A stretch of 64,000 nt of DNA, from positions 101,856 through 165,855 of the forward strand of contig NZ_FNEN01000005.1 in the NCBI RefSeq assembly GCF_900100185.1, read 5' to 3'. Every line of letters starts with the position of its first letter. Positions within the stretch are counted from its first letter, which is position 1. The notes under the pieces were generated by a model that did not search any database, was not told the DNA's origin, and saw only the letters and a list, made by a program, of their open reading frames with translations. Shown one piece after another: positions 42,502 to 51,877 of this stretch. This DNA comes from Natribacillus halophilus. GTDB taxonomy: Bacteria; Bacillota; Bacilli; Bacillales; Marinococcaceae. The position numbers and the translations under genes were made by a program.

Positions 42502-43848
42502 ATGAATTCGAACTTAGAACCCGAAACTAATAAAGCTTTGAAGAACAACAAAATTGAACAATATTTTGGCTTCAATGAGAAAAATACCAATTTCAAAAGA
42601 GAAACTATTGGTGGACTTACAACCTTTATGGCCATGTCTTATATATTGTTCGTAAACTCGGCTATTCTAAGTGATGCAGGGATGGATGAAGGAGCTGTGT
42701 TTGTAGCTACTGGGCTAACTGCAGCTATTTCGTGTCTTATTATGGCGTTATGGGCCAACTATCCGATCGGTTTAGCTCCCGGGATGGGATTGAATGCTTT
42801 TTTTGCTTATACAGTCGTAATAGGTATGGGCATTCCATGGGAAACAGCTATTGCTGGTTTCTTGGTAGCGGGTTTAATTTTCTTGATCTTAACATTAACA
42901 GGTCTAAGAGAAAAAGTCATCGATGCCATTCCCCCTCAATTAAAAGATGCTACTGTGGCAGGGATCGGAATGTTCATCGCTTTTATCGGGCTACAGAATG
43001 CGGGGGTTGTAACTGCAGATGAAGAGACACTAATAACGCTTAGCAATATTACTTCACCCACTACTGTATTAGCGCTGTTTGGCCTTATCGTGACTGCCAT
43101 AATGCTGGTACGGAGTGTTAATGCTGCAATTTTTTTCGGGATGATAATAACAGCTGTAGCTGGAATTATCACTGGTTTGATCCCAGTCCCCTCTCAAGTG
43201 GTTTCTACTCTACCGAGTTTAGCACCAACTTTTGGGGTAGCGATTACTGAATTGCCAAACATTCTGCAACCAGAAATATTCACAGTGGTTTTCACCGTAC
43301 TTTTCGTGAACTTCTTTGATGCCACAGGAACAATTATCGCCGTCGCTAAAAAAGCAGGATTTTTGAAAGATGATAAACTACCTAGAGCTAAACAAGCATT
43401 GGGAGCTGATGCTATTGCTTCTGTAGTTGGTTCTATTTTGGGAACCTCAAATACTAACTCTTATATTGAATCTGCATCAGGTGTTGCTGCGGGGGCGCGG
43501 ACAGGTTTTGCTTCATTAGTCACGGCTGGTTGTTTTCTTCTATTCTTATTTCTGTCACCGCTTCTGGAAGTTGTGACTGAGGCTGTAACTGCCCCGGCAT
43601 TAATCATTGTTGGTGTTTTAATGGCATCTTCTTTAGGGTCAATAAAATGGGACAGAATGGAATATGCTATACCCGCGTTTGTGACTATCATTGCTATGCC
43701 TTTAACCTATAGTATTGCCAATGGAATTGCTTTAGGGTTTATCGCTTATCCTATTTTAAGAATTGTTAAAGGAGAATACAAAGCGTTGCATCCTATTATG
43801 TACCTGTTGTTAGCTATTTTTATCTCGTATTTTATCTGGTTAGCTTAG
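42502..43848 (+). CDS. AzgA-type purine permease
   Basis: 448 residues, 12 or more membrane segments, of the AzgA/PbuG/PbuO branch of NCS2: KRETIGGLTTFMAMSYILFV, GLAPGMGLNAFFAYTVV, FVNFFDATGTIIAVAKKAGF and TSNTNSYIESASGVAAGART are the family motifs. These carriers import hypoxanthine, guanine or adenine with protons. It lies 56 bases after the xdh genes with a GAGGAGG site. A damaged near-duplicate follows it. Confidence 0.93.
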   Translation: MNSNLEPETNKALKNNKIEQYFGFNEKNTNFKRETIGGLTTFMAMSYILFVNSAILSDAGMDEGAVFVATGLTAAISCLIMALWANYPIGLAPGMGLNAFFAYTVVIGMGIPWETAIAGFLVAGLIFLILTLTGLREKVIDAIPPQLKDATVAGIGMFIAFIGLQNAGVVTADEETLITLSNITSPTTVLALFGLIVTAIMLVRSVNAAIFFGMIITAVAGIITGLIPVPSQVVSTLPSLAPTFGVAITELPNILQPEIFTVVFTVLFVNFFDATGTIIAVAKKAGFLKDDKLPRAKQALGADAIASVVGSILGTSNTNSYIESASGVAAGARTGFASLVTAGCFLLFLFLSPLLEVVTEAVTAPALIIVGVLMASSLGSIKWDRMEYAIPAFVTIIAMPLTYSIANGIALGFIAYPILRIVKGEYKALHPIMYLLLAIFISYFIWLA

Positions 43849-44029
43849 ATAATGTACGACTCCTAGATTAATTCCTTTCACAGGAAGGAGTGATATGCCA
43901 AAAACACCATTATACCGAAAACGAAAGTTGCTATTAAAATTTTATATTGGAAAAGTACGAATTATACGGTGGGTAAATCATATTCTGGATTCTGAAAGTC
44001 CATATTTTGTTGAGGGGAGAAAAGTAAAT

Positions 44030-45422
44030 ATGAGTTCGAACCTGGAACCCGAAACTAATAAAGTGAAGAACAATAAGATTGAACAACATTTTGGTTTCAG
44101 AGAAAAAAATACGAACTTCAAAACAGAATCTATAGGTGGTATAACCACCTTTATGGCCATGTCGTATATACTTTTCGTCAACCCGGCTATGTTAAGTACT
44201 ATCCGATCGCTATAGCTCCTGGAATGGGATTGAATGCCTTGTTTGTATATACGATTGTAATAGGCATGGGAATCCCATGGGAAACAGCTATTGCTGGCAC
44301 GTTGGTAGCTGGTTTAATCTTTCTTCTTATGACCTTAACTGGATTAAGGGAAACAATGTGGCTACGCTGCCGGTAGCCACCATCTACCATGAAAACAACT
44401 GATTTAGCGCAAAAAGTATAATCGTGACATATGTTGGTTATACTGATTGGTTTGCGCTGCTCCAATAATGGTTGTTTTCATACAAAAAAGTTATCGATGC
44501 TATCCCGCCTCAATTAAAAGATGCTACCGTAGCAGGAATCGGAATATTTATCGCCTTTATAGGATTTCAGAATGCGGGGATTGTGGCTGCAGATGAGGCA
44601 ACACTAATGACACTTGGTGATATTACTTCTCCCACTACTGTATTGGCACTGTTTGGTCTCATCGTCACTGCTATCATGCTAGTACGAGGTTTTAGTGCAG
44701 CAGTTTTTTTCGGCATGATAATCACATCTGTAACTGGAATAATGACTGGTTTGATCCCACTCCCCTCTCAAATGATCTCTACTCCACCGAGTTTAGCACC
44801 AACTTTTGGTGTTGCGATTACCGAATTGCCAAACATTCTTCAACCAGAAATGTTCACGGTGGTGTTCACCGTACTCTTCGTAAACTTCTTTGATGCGACA
44901 GGAACAATTATCGCAGTTACTAAAAAAGCAGGTTTTTTAAAAGATGATAAATTACCTAGAGCTAAACAAGCATTGGGAAGCGATGCTACTTCATCTGTAA
45001 TTGCTGCAATCTTAGGAACATCAACGACTAATTCTTATATTGAATCCGCTTCAGGTGTTGCTGCGGGGGCAAGAACAGGTTTTGCTTCTATCATTACAGC
45101 TGTTTGTCTTTTCCTATTCTTATTCCTGTCACCGCTTCTGGAAGTTGTGACTGATGCTGTAACAGCCCCAGCATTAATTATTGTTGGTGTTTTAATGGCA
45201 TCTTCTATGGGGGCAATAACTTGGGACAAAATGGAATATGCCATACCTGCCTTTGTGACTATCATTGCCATGCCTTTGACTCATAGCATTGCGAATGGAC
45301 TAGCCCTAGGGTTTATCGCTTATCCTATTTTAAAAATTGTAAAAGGCGATTATAAAAAGGTTCACCCCATCATGTACCTTATAATATTTATTTTTATTGC
45401 TTACTTCATTTGGTTAGCTTAA
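44030..45422 (+). pseudogene. Damaged second AzgA-type permease
   Basis: A tandem duplicate of the preceding permease, very similar throughout. Two lesions break it: an internal deletion of about 90 bases after VNPAMLS, removing residues equivalent to about 53-82 of the intact copy and shifting the frame, and an insertion of about 130 bases in the segment GLREKVIDA. The part after the insertion is open for 316 codons from a TTG, giving a truncated product if translated at all. The long intact 3' half and strong conservation suggest that the damage is recent. Confidence 0.9.
44354..44484. mobile_element. Small palindromic insertion (MITE-like)
   Basis: About 130 bases absent from the intact paralogue. 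A short hairpin GTGGCTAC-7-GTAGCCAC is followed by a long one whose ends are ATGAAAACAAC and GTTGTTTTCAT (11 bp perfect), with inner pairs AGCGCAAA with TTTGCGCT and AGTATAA with TTATACT. It has no reading frame of its own. The borders lie in an A-rich run, so a target duplication cannot be read with certainty. Confidence 0.75.
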
Positions 45423-45464
45423 CAGTATACTTTTATCAACTACTAATAAATAAGGAGCGATAAA

Positions 45465-47282
45465 ATGTCGAAAGCACGATTTATACGTCCTAATCATGCT
45501 GATTGCATCAGAGATTTAATCGCAACAGCTCGAGGGGATCAAAATGCCACCATGGTCATCAAAAACGCGAAACTCGTAAACGTCACCTCACATGAAATTT
45601 TGTCCAATACAGATATTGCTGTTAAAGATTCCCGAATTGCTTATGTTGGAAAAAATGCGAATCATACGATAGGTGACAAAACAAAAGTTATATATGCCGA
45701 CGGTCAGTATTTAACCCCTGGTTTCCTGGATGGACATTGTCATATCGAAAGCAGCCAAATTACCCCGACCCAGTTTGCTAGAGCGGTTATGCCAAGAGGG
45801 ACAACCGGAGGGTTTTTTGATGCCCATGAGATTACGAATGTTCTCGGTCTTAACGGTCTTAAGCTCATGTTGGAAGGCGTGCGGCAGACACCAATGGCCG
45901 CTTATATGCAAGTGGCTTCATGTGTGCCTTCGACGAACGAAAACTTTGAAACAAACGGTGCGTTTATTGGTCCTGAAGAAGTCGCAGAAGCATTTTCATG
46001 GGGCACTGACATAAATGCCCTTGGTGAAGTGATGAACTTCCCCGGTGTCGTTTATGGTGACGAAAGAATGTTATCAATTCTAGAAGAAACATTGCATGCG
46101 GGTAGACAAGCAGATGGTCATTATACATGGCCACCGGAAGACGATCGCAAGTTATCCGCTTACACAGCATCAGGAATAAGCGGAGATCATGAAAATACGT
46201 CAGAAGAAGACATTATTTCCCAAGTTCGGCTTGGGATGTATGCAAAGCTGCGGCGAGGTTCGGCTTGGCATGATGTTGCAGAAACTATAAAAGCTTACAC
46301 CGAACATGGTATTAATACAAGACGTATGCTTTTGGTTACAGACGACCGTAGCCCTGAATCCCTTATCGATGAAGGACATATGGACTTCGTTATTCGGCAT
46401 GCCATTTCCCAAGGGGTGCCGCCAATTACAGCCATTCAGATGGCAACGCTTAATCCTGCGGAACGTTTTGGAGTTTCCAACGATGTCGGAATAGTTGCTC
46501 CCGGACGATTTGCTGATTTTCTTTTATTGGATGGACCGTTAGCTGACGTGAACGTTAAGATGACGGTTGCCGCCGGTCAAGTAATTGCGGAAAACGGCAA
46601 GATGCTTTCCGACCTCCCTAATTTTTCGCTACCTGAAAAAGCCGTTAATTCAGTTCATATTAAGAAGGAAATCAAAGCAGATGATTTCTTGATTGCTGCA
46701 CCTACCGATCGTCATGAGACAACCATTCGCACCATTGAGGTGATGGAAAATCAGGTCGGTACTAAAGAGCAACACGTTACACTTCCTTGTGATAATGAAG
46801 AGATCCAACTTACAGATGATCTCTGTAAAATCACAGTGATTGAACGTCACGGTGTGAATGGAAATCAAGGGTTTGGTATTTTGAAAGGTGTTGATTTTCA
46901 TAAGTCGGCTGCTATGGCCTCAACCGTAGCTCATGACAGTCATAATCTCATGGTCATCGGCAATAATGACGACAAGATGGCCGAGGCAGCAAACAAAGTT
47001 GTGCAGATGAAAGGGGGAGTCGCCGTTATTACGGAAACAGAGGAAACCAGTTTACCTTTACCGGTAGCCGGATTGATGTCGGATGCCCCATTTGAACAAG
47101 TAGCGGAAGCTTCTCGGGCGGTTAGTCGAACGCTTGCCAACGCAGGTTGCACGATGAATTATGCATTTATGACATTATCGCTTCTGGCCCTGGTCGTCAT
47201 CCCTGAGATACGTTTGTCGGATAAGGGTTTGATGAGAATCACAGATGCTGGGTTTGAAAAGGTGTCTTTAGTTGTAGATTAG
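45465..47282 (+). CDS. ade: Adenine deaminase family protein, copy outside the BMC operon
   Basis: 605 residues of the AdeC family: PGFLDGHCHIESSQITPTQF, FFDAHEITNVLG, SGDHENTSEEDI, STVAHDSHNLMVIGNND, and an AdeC-type end FMTLSLLALVVIPEIRLSDK. Expected reaction: adenine to hypoxanthine and ammonia. The usual DPHEI is DAHEI here, whereas the BMC-operon paralogue keeps DPHEI; so which copy is the true adenine deaminase is not certain. AAGGAGCG precedes the ATG. It lies just after the AzgA-type permeases, which suits adenine or hypoxanthine use. Confidence 0.82.
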   Translation: MSKARFIRPNHADCIRDLIATARGDQNATMVIKNAKLVNVTSHEILSNTDIAVKDSRIAYVGKNANHTIGDKTKVIYADGQYLTPGFLDGHCHIESSQITPTQFARAVMPRGTTGGFFDAHEITNVLGLNGLKLMLEGVRQTPMAAYMQVASCVPSTNENFETNGAFIGPEEVAEAFSWGTDINALGEVMNFPGVVYGDERMLSILEETLHAGRQADGHYTWPPEDDRKLSAYTASGISGDHENTSEEDIISQVRLGMYAKLRRGSAWHDVAETIKAYTEHGINTRRMLLVTDDRSPESLIDEGHMDFVIRHAISQGVPPITAIQMATLNPAERFGVSNDVGIVAPGRFADFLLLDGPLADVNVKMTVAAGQVIAENGKMLSDLPNFSLPEKAVNSVHIKKEIKADDFLIAAPTDRHETTIRTIEVMENQVGTKEQHVTLPCDNEEIQLTDDLCKITVIERHGVNGNQGFGILKGVDFHKSAAMASTVAHDSHNLMVIGNNDDKMAEAANKVVQMKGGVAVITETEETSLPLPVAGLMSDAPFEQVAEASRAVSRTLANAGCTMNYAFMTLSLLALVVIPEIRLSDKGLMRITDAGFEKVSLVVD

Positions 47283-47400
47283 TCAGAATCCGTGGTCTAT
47301 TTTTTTTATTCAAGTGCCTCCTTCCTTGGTATCGACGTGCCAACCTGATAAAATAATTGATAATACAAGTTTAACACAGGCGGGAGGAGGATGGAAAAGA

Positions 47401-47892
47401 ATGCATCATGAACGAGACGCTTCTTCGGTTCGGGCAGGGATATTAACGATGTCGGACACGCGCACGAAAGATGACGACAAAAGCGGCGCACTCATTTGCT
47501 CGTACCTGGAGGGACACAACCACGACATCAGCGAATATCGTGTCATCAAGGATGATCGTGATGCGATTCAATCTGTGCTCGCTGATTGGACGAGCGATGA
47601 TGACCTCGATGTCATCATTACTAACGGGGGAACCGGTATTAGCGCCAAAGATGTCACCCATCAAGTCGTGGCAGGCATGCTTGAAAAAGAAATCGAGGGT
47701 TTCGGCGAGTTATTTCGCATGAAAAGCTATGAGGAAATCGGGGCAAAAGCGATGCTCAGCCGGGCACTCGCGGGTGTGATCGCGCAAACGGCTGTCTATG
47801 TACTTCCAGGCTCTTCAAATGCCGTGCGACTCGGCATGAATAAGCTGATTTTGCCAGTACTTCCTCATGTCGTTGGAGAACTCCGCAAATGA
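47401..47892 (+). CDS. moaB: Molybdenum cofactor biosynthesis protein MoaB/MogA family
   Basis: About 163 residues: RAGILTMSDTRTKDDDKSG at the start, VIITNGGTGISAKDVT with the MPT-binding loop, and FGELFRMKSYEEIGAKAMLS and VYVLPGSSNAVRLGM. It adenylates molybdopterin before molybdate insertion by MoeA. The ATG is chosen because GGAGGAGG lies ten bases upstream. It starts a three-gene group moaB-mobA-moaC that complements the Moco operon at 5-10 kb. Confidence 0.92.
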   Translation: MHHERDASSVRAGILTMSDTRTKDDDKSGALICSYLEGHNHDISEYRVIKDDRDAIQSVLADWTSDDDLDVIITNGGTGISAKDVTHQVVAGMLEKEIEGFGELFRMKSYEEIGAKAMLSRALAGVIAQTAVYVLPGSSNAVRLGMNKLILPVLPHVVGELRK

Positions 47893-48452
47893 ACATCGTC
47901 GGTCTTTTACTTGCCGGGGGAAAGTCTTCACGCTACGGCAAACAGAAACTTTTTGAAGCATATGAGGGGCGGGCTCTTTTTCAACGAAGCATTAAAGCGA
48001 TGCAAAATGCCGGGATCTCGTCAATTTATATCGTGACGAACCGGGAACTCGCGCCCGCTTTTGAGCATCCGGTCATCATCGAGGAAGAACCCCACGGCGG
48101 ACCGCTGCACGCGTTACATACGGCGATGGAGATGTTGCCGAGTGATTGGGTGCAAGTATTGGCTGGCGATCTTCCCTATGTTGATGCACCAACGGTAGAG
48201 ACCATCCTGCAAACGGCCAAGGCTCATCCTTCCGCCGACATTATCCTGCCTACAACCAATGGCCGGCATCAGCCCCTTCACGCTGCTTATCATACGCGTT
48301 GTTTGCCGATACTTAGAGAGCTCGTGGAAAATGAAAGCAGCATGAAAGCTTTATACGAAGCCGTAAAAACTCGTACACTGTCTTTTTCAAACGATCATCC
48401 GGCGTTTATTAATATTAATCGTCCTGAAGACTGGAGGGAGCATCATGAGTGA
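47889..48452 (+). CDS. mobA: Molybdenum cofactor guanylyltransferase
   Basis: 187 residues with VGLLLAGGKSSRYGKQKLF, EEEPHGGPLHALHTAM and VLAGDLPYVDAPTVETI, the MobA signature. It attaches GMP to Mo-molybdopterin. It overlaps moaB by four bases and moaC by eight. Together with the PucB-like protein of the xdh operon, the cell has transferases for two kinds of dinucleotide cofactor. Confidence 0.92.
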   Translation: MNIVGLLLAGGKSSRYGKQKLFEAYEGRALFQRSIKAMQNAGISSIYIVTNRELAPAFEHPVIIEEEPHGGPLHALHTAMEMLPSDWVQVLAGDLPYVDAPTVETILQTAKAHPSADIILPTTNGRHQPLHAAYHTRCLPILRELVENESSMKALYEAVKTRTLSFSNDHPAFININRPEDWREHHE

Positions 48453-48942
48453 GTTTTCCCATTATAATGAAGAAGGCCGTTCGAAAATGGTCGACATCTC
48501 GCAAAAACAGGAATCGACGCGAACCGCGACGGCTGAGAGCCGTATTTTGCTTTCCGAAGAATTATATGAATCCATTCAAAGCGAAGCCTTGAAAAAAGGG
48601 GACCCCTTACAAGCCGCGCAAATCGCGGGCGTGATGGGCGCGAAAAAAACACCGGACTGGATCCCGATGTGCCACCCGGTTCCACTTCAAGGCACCGATT
48701 TATCCTTTGATTACCAAGAAACTGACGAGGACTATGTACTGATCATCCGCGCCACCGTGACCGTAAAAAGCAACACCGGCGTGGAAATGGAAGCCTTAAC
48801 AGCGGTCACCGCCGCCGCGCTCACCTTTTATGACATGTGTAAGGCTGTTGACAAATCGATGATTATAAAAGAAACATTGCTTATTGAAAAAACCGGCGGG
48901 AAAAGCGGTGATTTTGTTCATCCCCGGCGTGCCGGGGAATGA
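48445..48942 (+). CDS. moaC: Cyclic pyranopterin monophosphate synthase
   Basis: 165 residues: MVDISQKQESTRTATAES at the start, MGAKKTPDWIPMCHPVPL with the catalytic His, and GVEMEALTAVTAAALTFYDM with active-site Glu and Lys in the following CKAVDKSM. It converts the MoaA product to cPMP. It is the last of the second Moco cluster. A GC-rich hairpin (CCCCGGCGTGCCGGGG) spans its stop region and may end the transcript. Confidence 0.95.
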   Translation: MSEFSHYNEEGRSKMVDISQKQESTRTATAESRILLSEELYESIQSEALKKGDPLQAAQIAGVMGAKKTPDWIPMCHPVPLQGTDLSFDYQETDEDYVLIIRATVTVKSNTGVEMEALTAVTAAALTFYDMCKAVDKSMIIKETLLIEKTGGKSGDFVHPRRAGE

Positions 48943-48948
48943 TTGGTC

Positions 48949-50637
48949 TTACATTTCCGATTCTTGCAACGCTTCAGTAAGTTCCGTTTTAAAAGCCCTA
49001 TGCCGTGGGTATTTTTCACGATACCTCGCTATAAGATGATGAGCTGTTTGTACTTGTTCCCTATTAGCCAGGGTTTCGGCCATCGCGACCAGAATTCTGG
49101 CCGCTTTATCATAGCTCCCCCGTTTTTGATTGCTAACGATAGCATCGACTCTGTGCCCGATTTCTTTTTTGCACCATTCCAGGTAAAAATCCTCTTCTTC
49201 CGCTGTTAAATGAAGGGATGCTTTGACGCGGGCCATGTTTTTCATGTATTTTTCTGCATCCACTTTATCCCCGTCATCAAGCCTCTGGGTAATGACAGAC
49301 TTCCATTGTTCAAGAAGGATTTTGGAATGTTTCTGATCCTTTGATAAAACATCCATCAAAAATAACAGCATGATCGGCTTAGAATTTGAACCGAAACTCC
49401 AACCGAGAGAATCTTCTCCCTTACAGCGATGAAACACCTCTTCATAATGACCCCCGAGAAGTTGGGCATGAATGAAAACCCTCTCACGAAAGGGTGATGT
49501 CACCCTTTCCAGATCCTTGAACGTAAAATTACCTCTTTCCTCATTTTTCAGTTCCAACATTCTTGTTTCCACTTCATCTCTAATTTCATCGAAACAACCT
49601 TCTTTATCCGCCGTAAGATACAGATCAAGCAAATATTTCATTAACGGGTTGGAGTAAAAGCTTTCTCTAAGCCCTTTCAGTTTCAGTTCATTATCTCCGC
49701 GTTTCTTGCCTGCCTCTGTTAATTTTTCCGCTACCTCTGCTCTTATCGTGTAATTGCTCGGAATGTTGGACAAACCTTCTGTAGCCGCTTGAAGAATGGA
49801 CGTATTATCCCCTTCCATTTCCAAAGCCTCTAGCCAATCCACATACGCTTTCGGAAATGACTCTGCATGCGTCTTGGCGAATTCCGAAATCGCCGGGATG
49901 CCGCCCTTAAGAAAAACAGCTTCTCTCAGTAACTCACTCACATCAGAAGAAGGCGTTTTTCCTTTTAAAAATGCGATCCAGTCTGTCAAAAAAGCAGCAA
50001 AATCCGGCAAGGGTGCATCTAACGAATCTCTTATGTCTTTGAGCTTTATTTTGGTTAAGCCCACATAACCATAGTCCATCATAGAATCATACAGCACACG
50101 CATCCGCTCATCTGCTTCTATATTCATATAAACCGCCCTGAGAAAAAGAGCATTATGCTCCCTCACATTGACATCCAGCATATGAGTGATATCATAATCG
50201 CCAGGTAAAAGCCCTTCTTCCCCCATTCCCAATATATCGAACAACTTTTTATACGCCTCTTCCGCGACTGCATAATCCCCCTGCATCAGCAAATCTCTGG
50301 TGTCCAGAAACAAATCATCCATTTCCTCGGCCCAGCTTTCATCGCCGAACTCCCTTTCCTCACGGAGGACAGGATCCCAGCCAAATCCATCCACATACTC
50401 TTCGTCTTCCACCCTTTCGGCAAATGCATCAATCTGGGCGATGAGATGTTCGTCTCTATTGATGGCCGTTACCGTTTCTCCGTCCTTAAATGTCAATTTG
50501 TACAAAAAATCCTCTCTACGAGAGGGGTGTTCTTTACCTGCCCATTGCAAGATCAGGTTTTGAAGATCTTCTTTTGAAAAATCATCCAACCGCAACCTCA
50601 CTTCAGTCATGAAGTCCTTATAACTTAAGGTAACCAT
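48949..50637 (-). CDS. Large helical hypothetical protein
   Basis: About 562 residues, acidic, nearly all helical, with no catalytic motif I recognise. The C-terminal 150 residues look like TPR-type repeats (HSKILLEQWKSVITQRLDDG, AEKYMKNMARVKASLHLTAE, IARYREKYPRHRAFKTELTE), like the C-terminal part of SWIM zinc-finger proteins, but no zinc motif is present. The start is set by GGGGGAGG ten bases before the ATG. It lies next to an SEC-C-type gene on the same strand, so the two may be functionally linked. Convergent to moaC with six bases between. Confidence 0.65.
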   Translation of the reverse strand: MVTLSYKDFMTEVRLRLDDFSKEDLQNLILQWAGKEHPSRREDFLYKLTFKDGETVTAINRDEHLIAQIDAFAERVEDEEYVDGFGWDPVLREEREFGDESWAEEMDDLFLDTRDLLMQGDYAVAEEAYKKLFDILGMGEEGLLPGDYDITHMLDVNVREHNALFLRAVYMNIEADERMRVLYDSMMDYGYVGLTKIKLKDIRDSLDAPLPDFAAFLTDWIAFLKGKTPSSDVSELLREAVFLKGGIPAISEFAKTHAESFPKAYVDWLEALEMEGDNTSILQAATEGLSNIPSNYTIRAEVAEKLTEAGKKRGDNELKLKGLRESFYSNPLMKYLLDLYLTADKEGCFDEIRDEVETRMLELKNEERGNFTFKDLERVTSPFRERVFIHAQLLGGHYEEVFHRCKGEDSLGWSFGSNSKPIMLLFLMDVLSKDQKHSKILLEQWKSVITQRLDDGDKVDAEKYMKNMARVKASLHLTAEEEDFYLEWCKKEIGHRVDAIVSNQKRGSYDKAARILVAMAETLANREQVQTAHHLIARYREKYPRHRAFKTELTEALQESEM

Positions 50638-50724
50638 ACGTACGCTTTTCCTCCCCCAAGGTTCTATTAAAGTCAATCTATCAAAAAATCACTTATTTAT
50701 GCCTGCAGGGACAGATCAATTGTA

Positions 50725-50993
50725 CTACCCACAACATTTCTTGTACTTTTTTCCACTTCACACGGGCAAGGATCATTGCGTCCGACCTTCGTTTCGTTTA
50801 CAATCGTTTTCGTGTTCTCGGCTTTCTCCCCCATCATCCTCTGCAAATCGGAAATGTCCTCAGGCTTGTCCTCTTCAATTCCGACAATCACCTTCCAGCC
50901 TCGACGATCACAAAAATCGTTTAATTCAACTGCTCGTTCTTCTGTAGGAACACGGAGGATGATTGGCTTTTTGCTTGTACCCAGGTTAGCCAC
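50725..50993 (-). pseudogene. SEC-C motif protein with a one-base frameshift
   Basis: A short protein with an N-terminal alpha/beta domain (KPIILRVPTEERAVELNDFC, GWKVIVGIEEDKPEDISDLQ) and a C-terminal SEC-C zinc motif. In the sequence as given the motif breaks after GRNDPCPC. Adding one G in the run after the last Cys codon restores CPCGSGKKYKKCCG followed directly by a stop, the exact SEC-C end. So either a recent frameshift or a sequencing error near 50757-50762. It matches the PBPRA1643-type SWIM/SEC-C family. Confidence 0.8.
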
Positions 50994-51006
50994 TTTATCG
51001 CCTCAT

Positions 51007-51363
51007 TCATTTCGAAATATAATGCGTCGCGTACCGTTCTTCGATTGCTTTCGTCCCGGACTTGGAAAACTGCAAACGTTGCTTCGGGCCTTTTCCCCAC
51101 TTTTTATAAAACGTGAATGATGGCTTGAGTCCTTTCTTTTGGGCAAATTCGCGAATGGTTTTTAAGACAAAATTTTGGCTGGGAAGACTGCCCCGCATCG
51201 AGCGTTCCAGGTGGGGTGTCCGTTTGAATCTCCAGTCTTCGACTTCTTTCGGTGTTAAGCGCTCCAGCTTCAGAAGAACATCAATGGGACTCACATAGCC
51301 CTTTTCCGATAAAATTTGTTCCGAATGTTGGAACACGCGTTGCCGTAATTTCTGTCGGTTCAT
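51007..51363 (-). CDS. Hypothetical protein
   Basis: About 118 residues, basic: NRQKLRQRVFQHSEQILSEK, VSPIDVLLKLERLTPKEVED, RGSLPSQNFVLKTIREFAQK and YKKWGKGPKQRLQFSKSG. I do not recognise a family. It lies just upstream of the SEC-C gene with 13 bases between, so probably in one operon with it and the large helical protein. The second ATG is chosen from AAAGGAG spacing. Confidence 0.6.
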   Translation of the reverse strand: MNRQKLRQRVFQHSEQILSEKGYVSPIDVLLKLERLTPKEVEDWRFKRTPHLERSMRGSLPSQNFVLKTIREFAQKKGLKPSFTFYKKWGKGPKQRLQFSKSGTKAIEERYATHYISK

Positions 51364-51390
51364 TGCTGGCATACTCCTTTACTGTTTTTG

Positions 51391-51520
51391 CTAATCCAGC
51401 AACTTCTCTACTTCCGTCCACGTTTCAGTTTGAGCTAACTCTTTTTGGATCTTTTCAAGCGATTCCGGGCTTTCGATGGACTCCATTTTCTCTGTAACGA
51501 TCCATGGAACGTTCGGGGAA
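51391..51520 (-). pseudogene. C-terminal remnant of an Rpn-type (PD-(D/E)XK) transposase-like nuclease
   Basis: On the minus strand the end reads SIESPESLEKIQKELAQTET then WTEVEKLLD and a stop, the usual C-terminal signature of the Rpn/YhgA-like recombination-promoting nucleases. An upstream piece KAKFPERS belongs to the same family but in a shifted frame. The nuclease domain is missing. Confidence 0.65.
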
Positions 51521-51599
51521 TTTGGCTTTCAGAAATATAATGATAGACTTAACGATTTCGTACTCCTGTCGTTTCTTTTTATTATACCAAAAATACAGC

Positions 51600-51860
51600 A
51601 TTTTTGGTTATGTTTAAGACGCCTTGGAGTTGATTTTTAACTAGACTTCGGTCAGACTGTTGCGTACTTCATTTTTTACCTGACCGCCGCCTCCAACCGC
51701 TTCTGTTGAAGCGCTAATACATGTAATAGCCTCTCGGAATTAGAAGGCGGTGGAGGTGGTTCGGACAAACGATCAAAGGGTTAATAGTCCCAAGTAAGCT
51801 CTAAATGACCTGGGAATGAAAACCATTTTCAAAATTGGGCATACGTGCAGAATTTTGAAT
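51600..51860. other. Gene-free stretch with a shared 27-base motif
   Basis: Between the Rpn remnant and the transposase no convincing gene is seen. It contains CCGCCGCCTCCAACCGCTTC and, 45 bases on, the 27-base sequence shared with the permease leader at 33.5 kb (51735-51761). The two GC-rich parts are roughly complementary. It probably holds remains of a mobile element. Confidence 0.4.
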
Positions 51861-51877
51861 GTCGCTTTTTTAAAAAC

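Noticed and set aside
43895-44029. N-terminal extension of the broken AzgA-type gene
   Set aside because: The intact paralogue starts at the equivalent of the internal ATG, which has its own GAGGGGAG site, so the upstream part is not coding.
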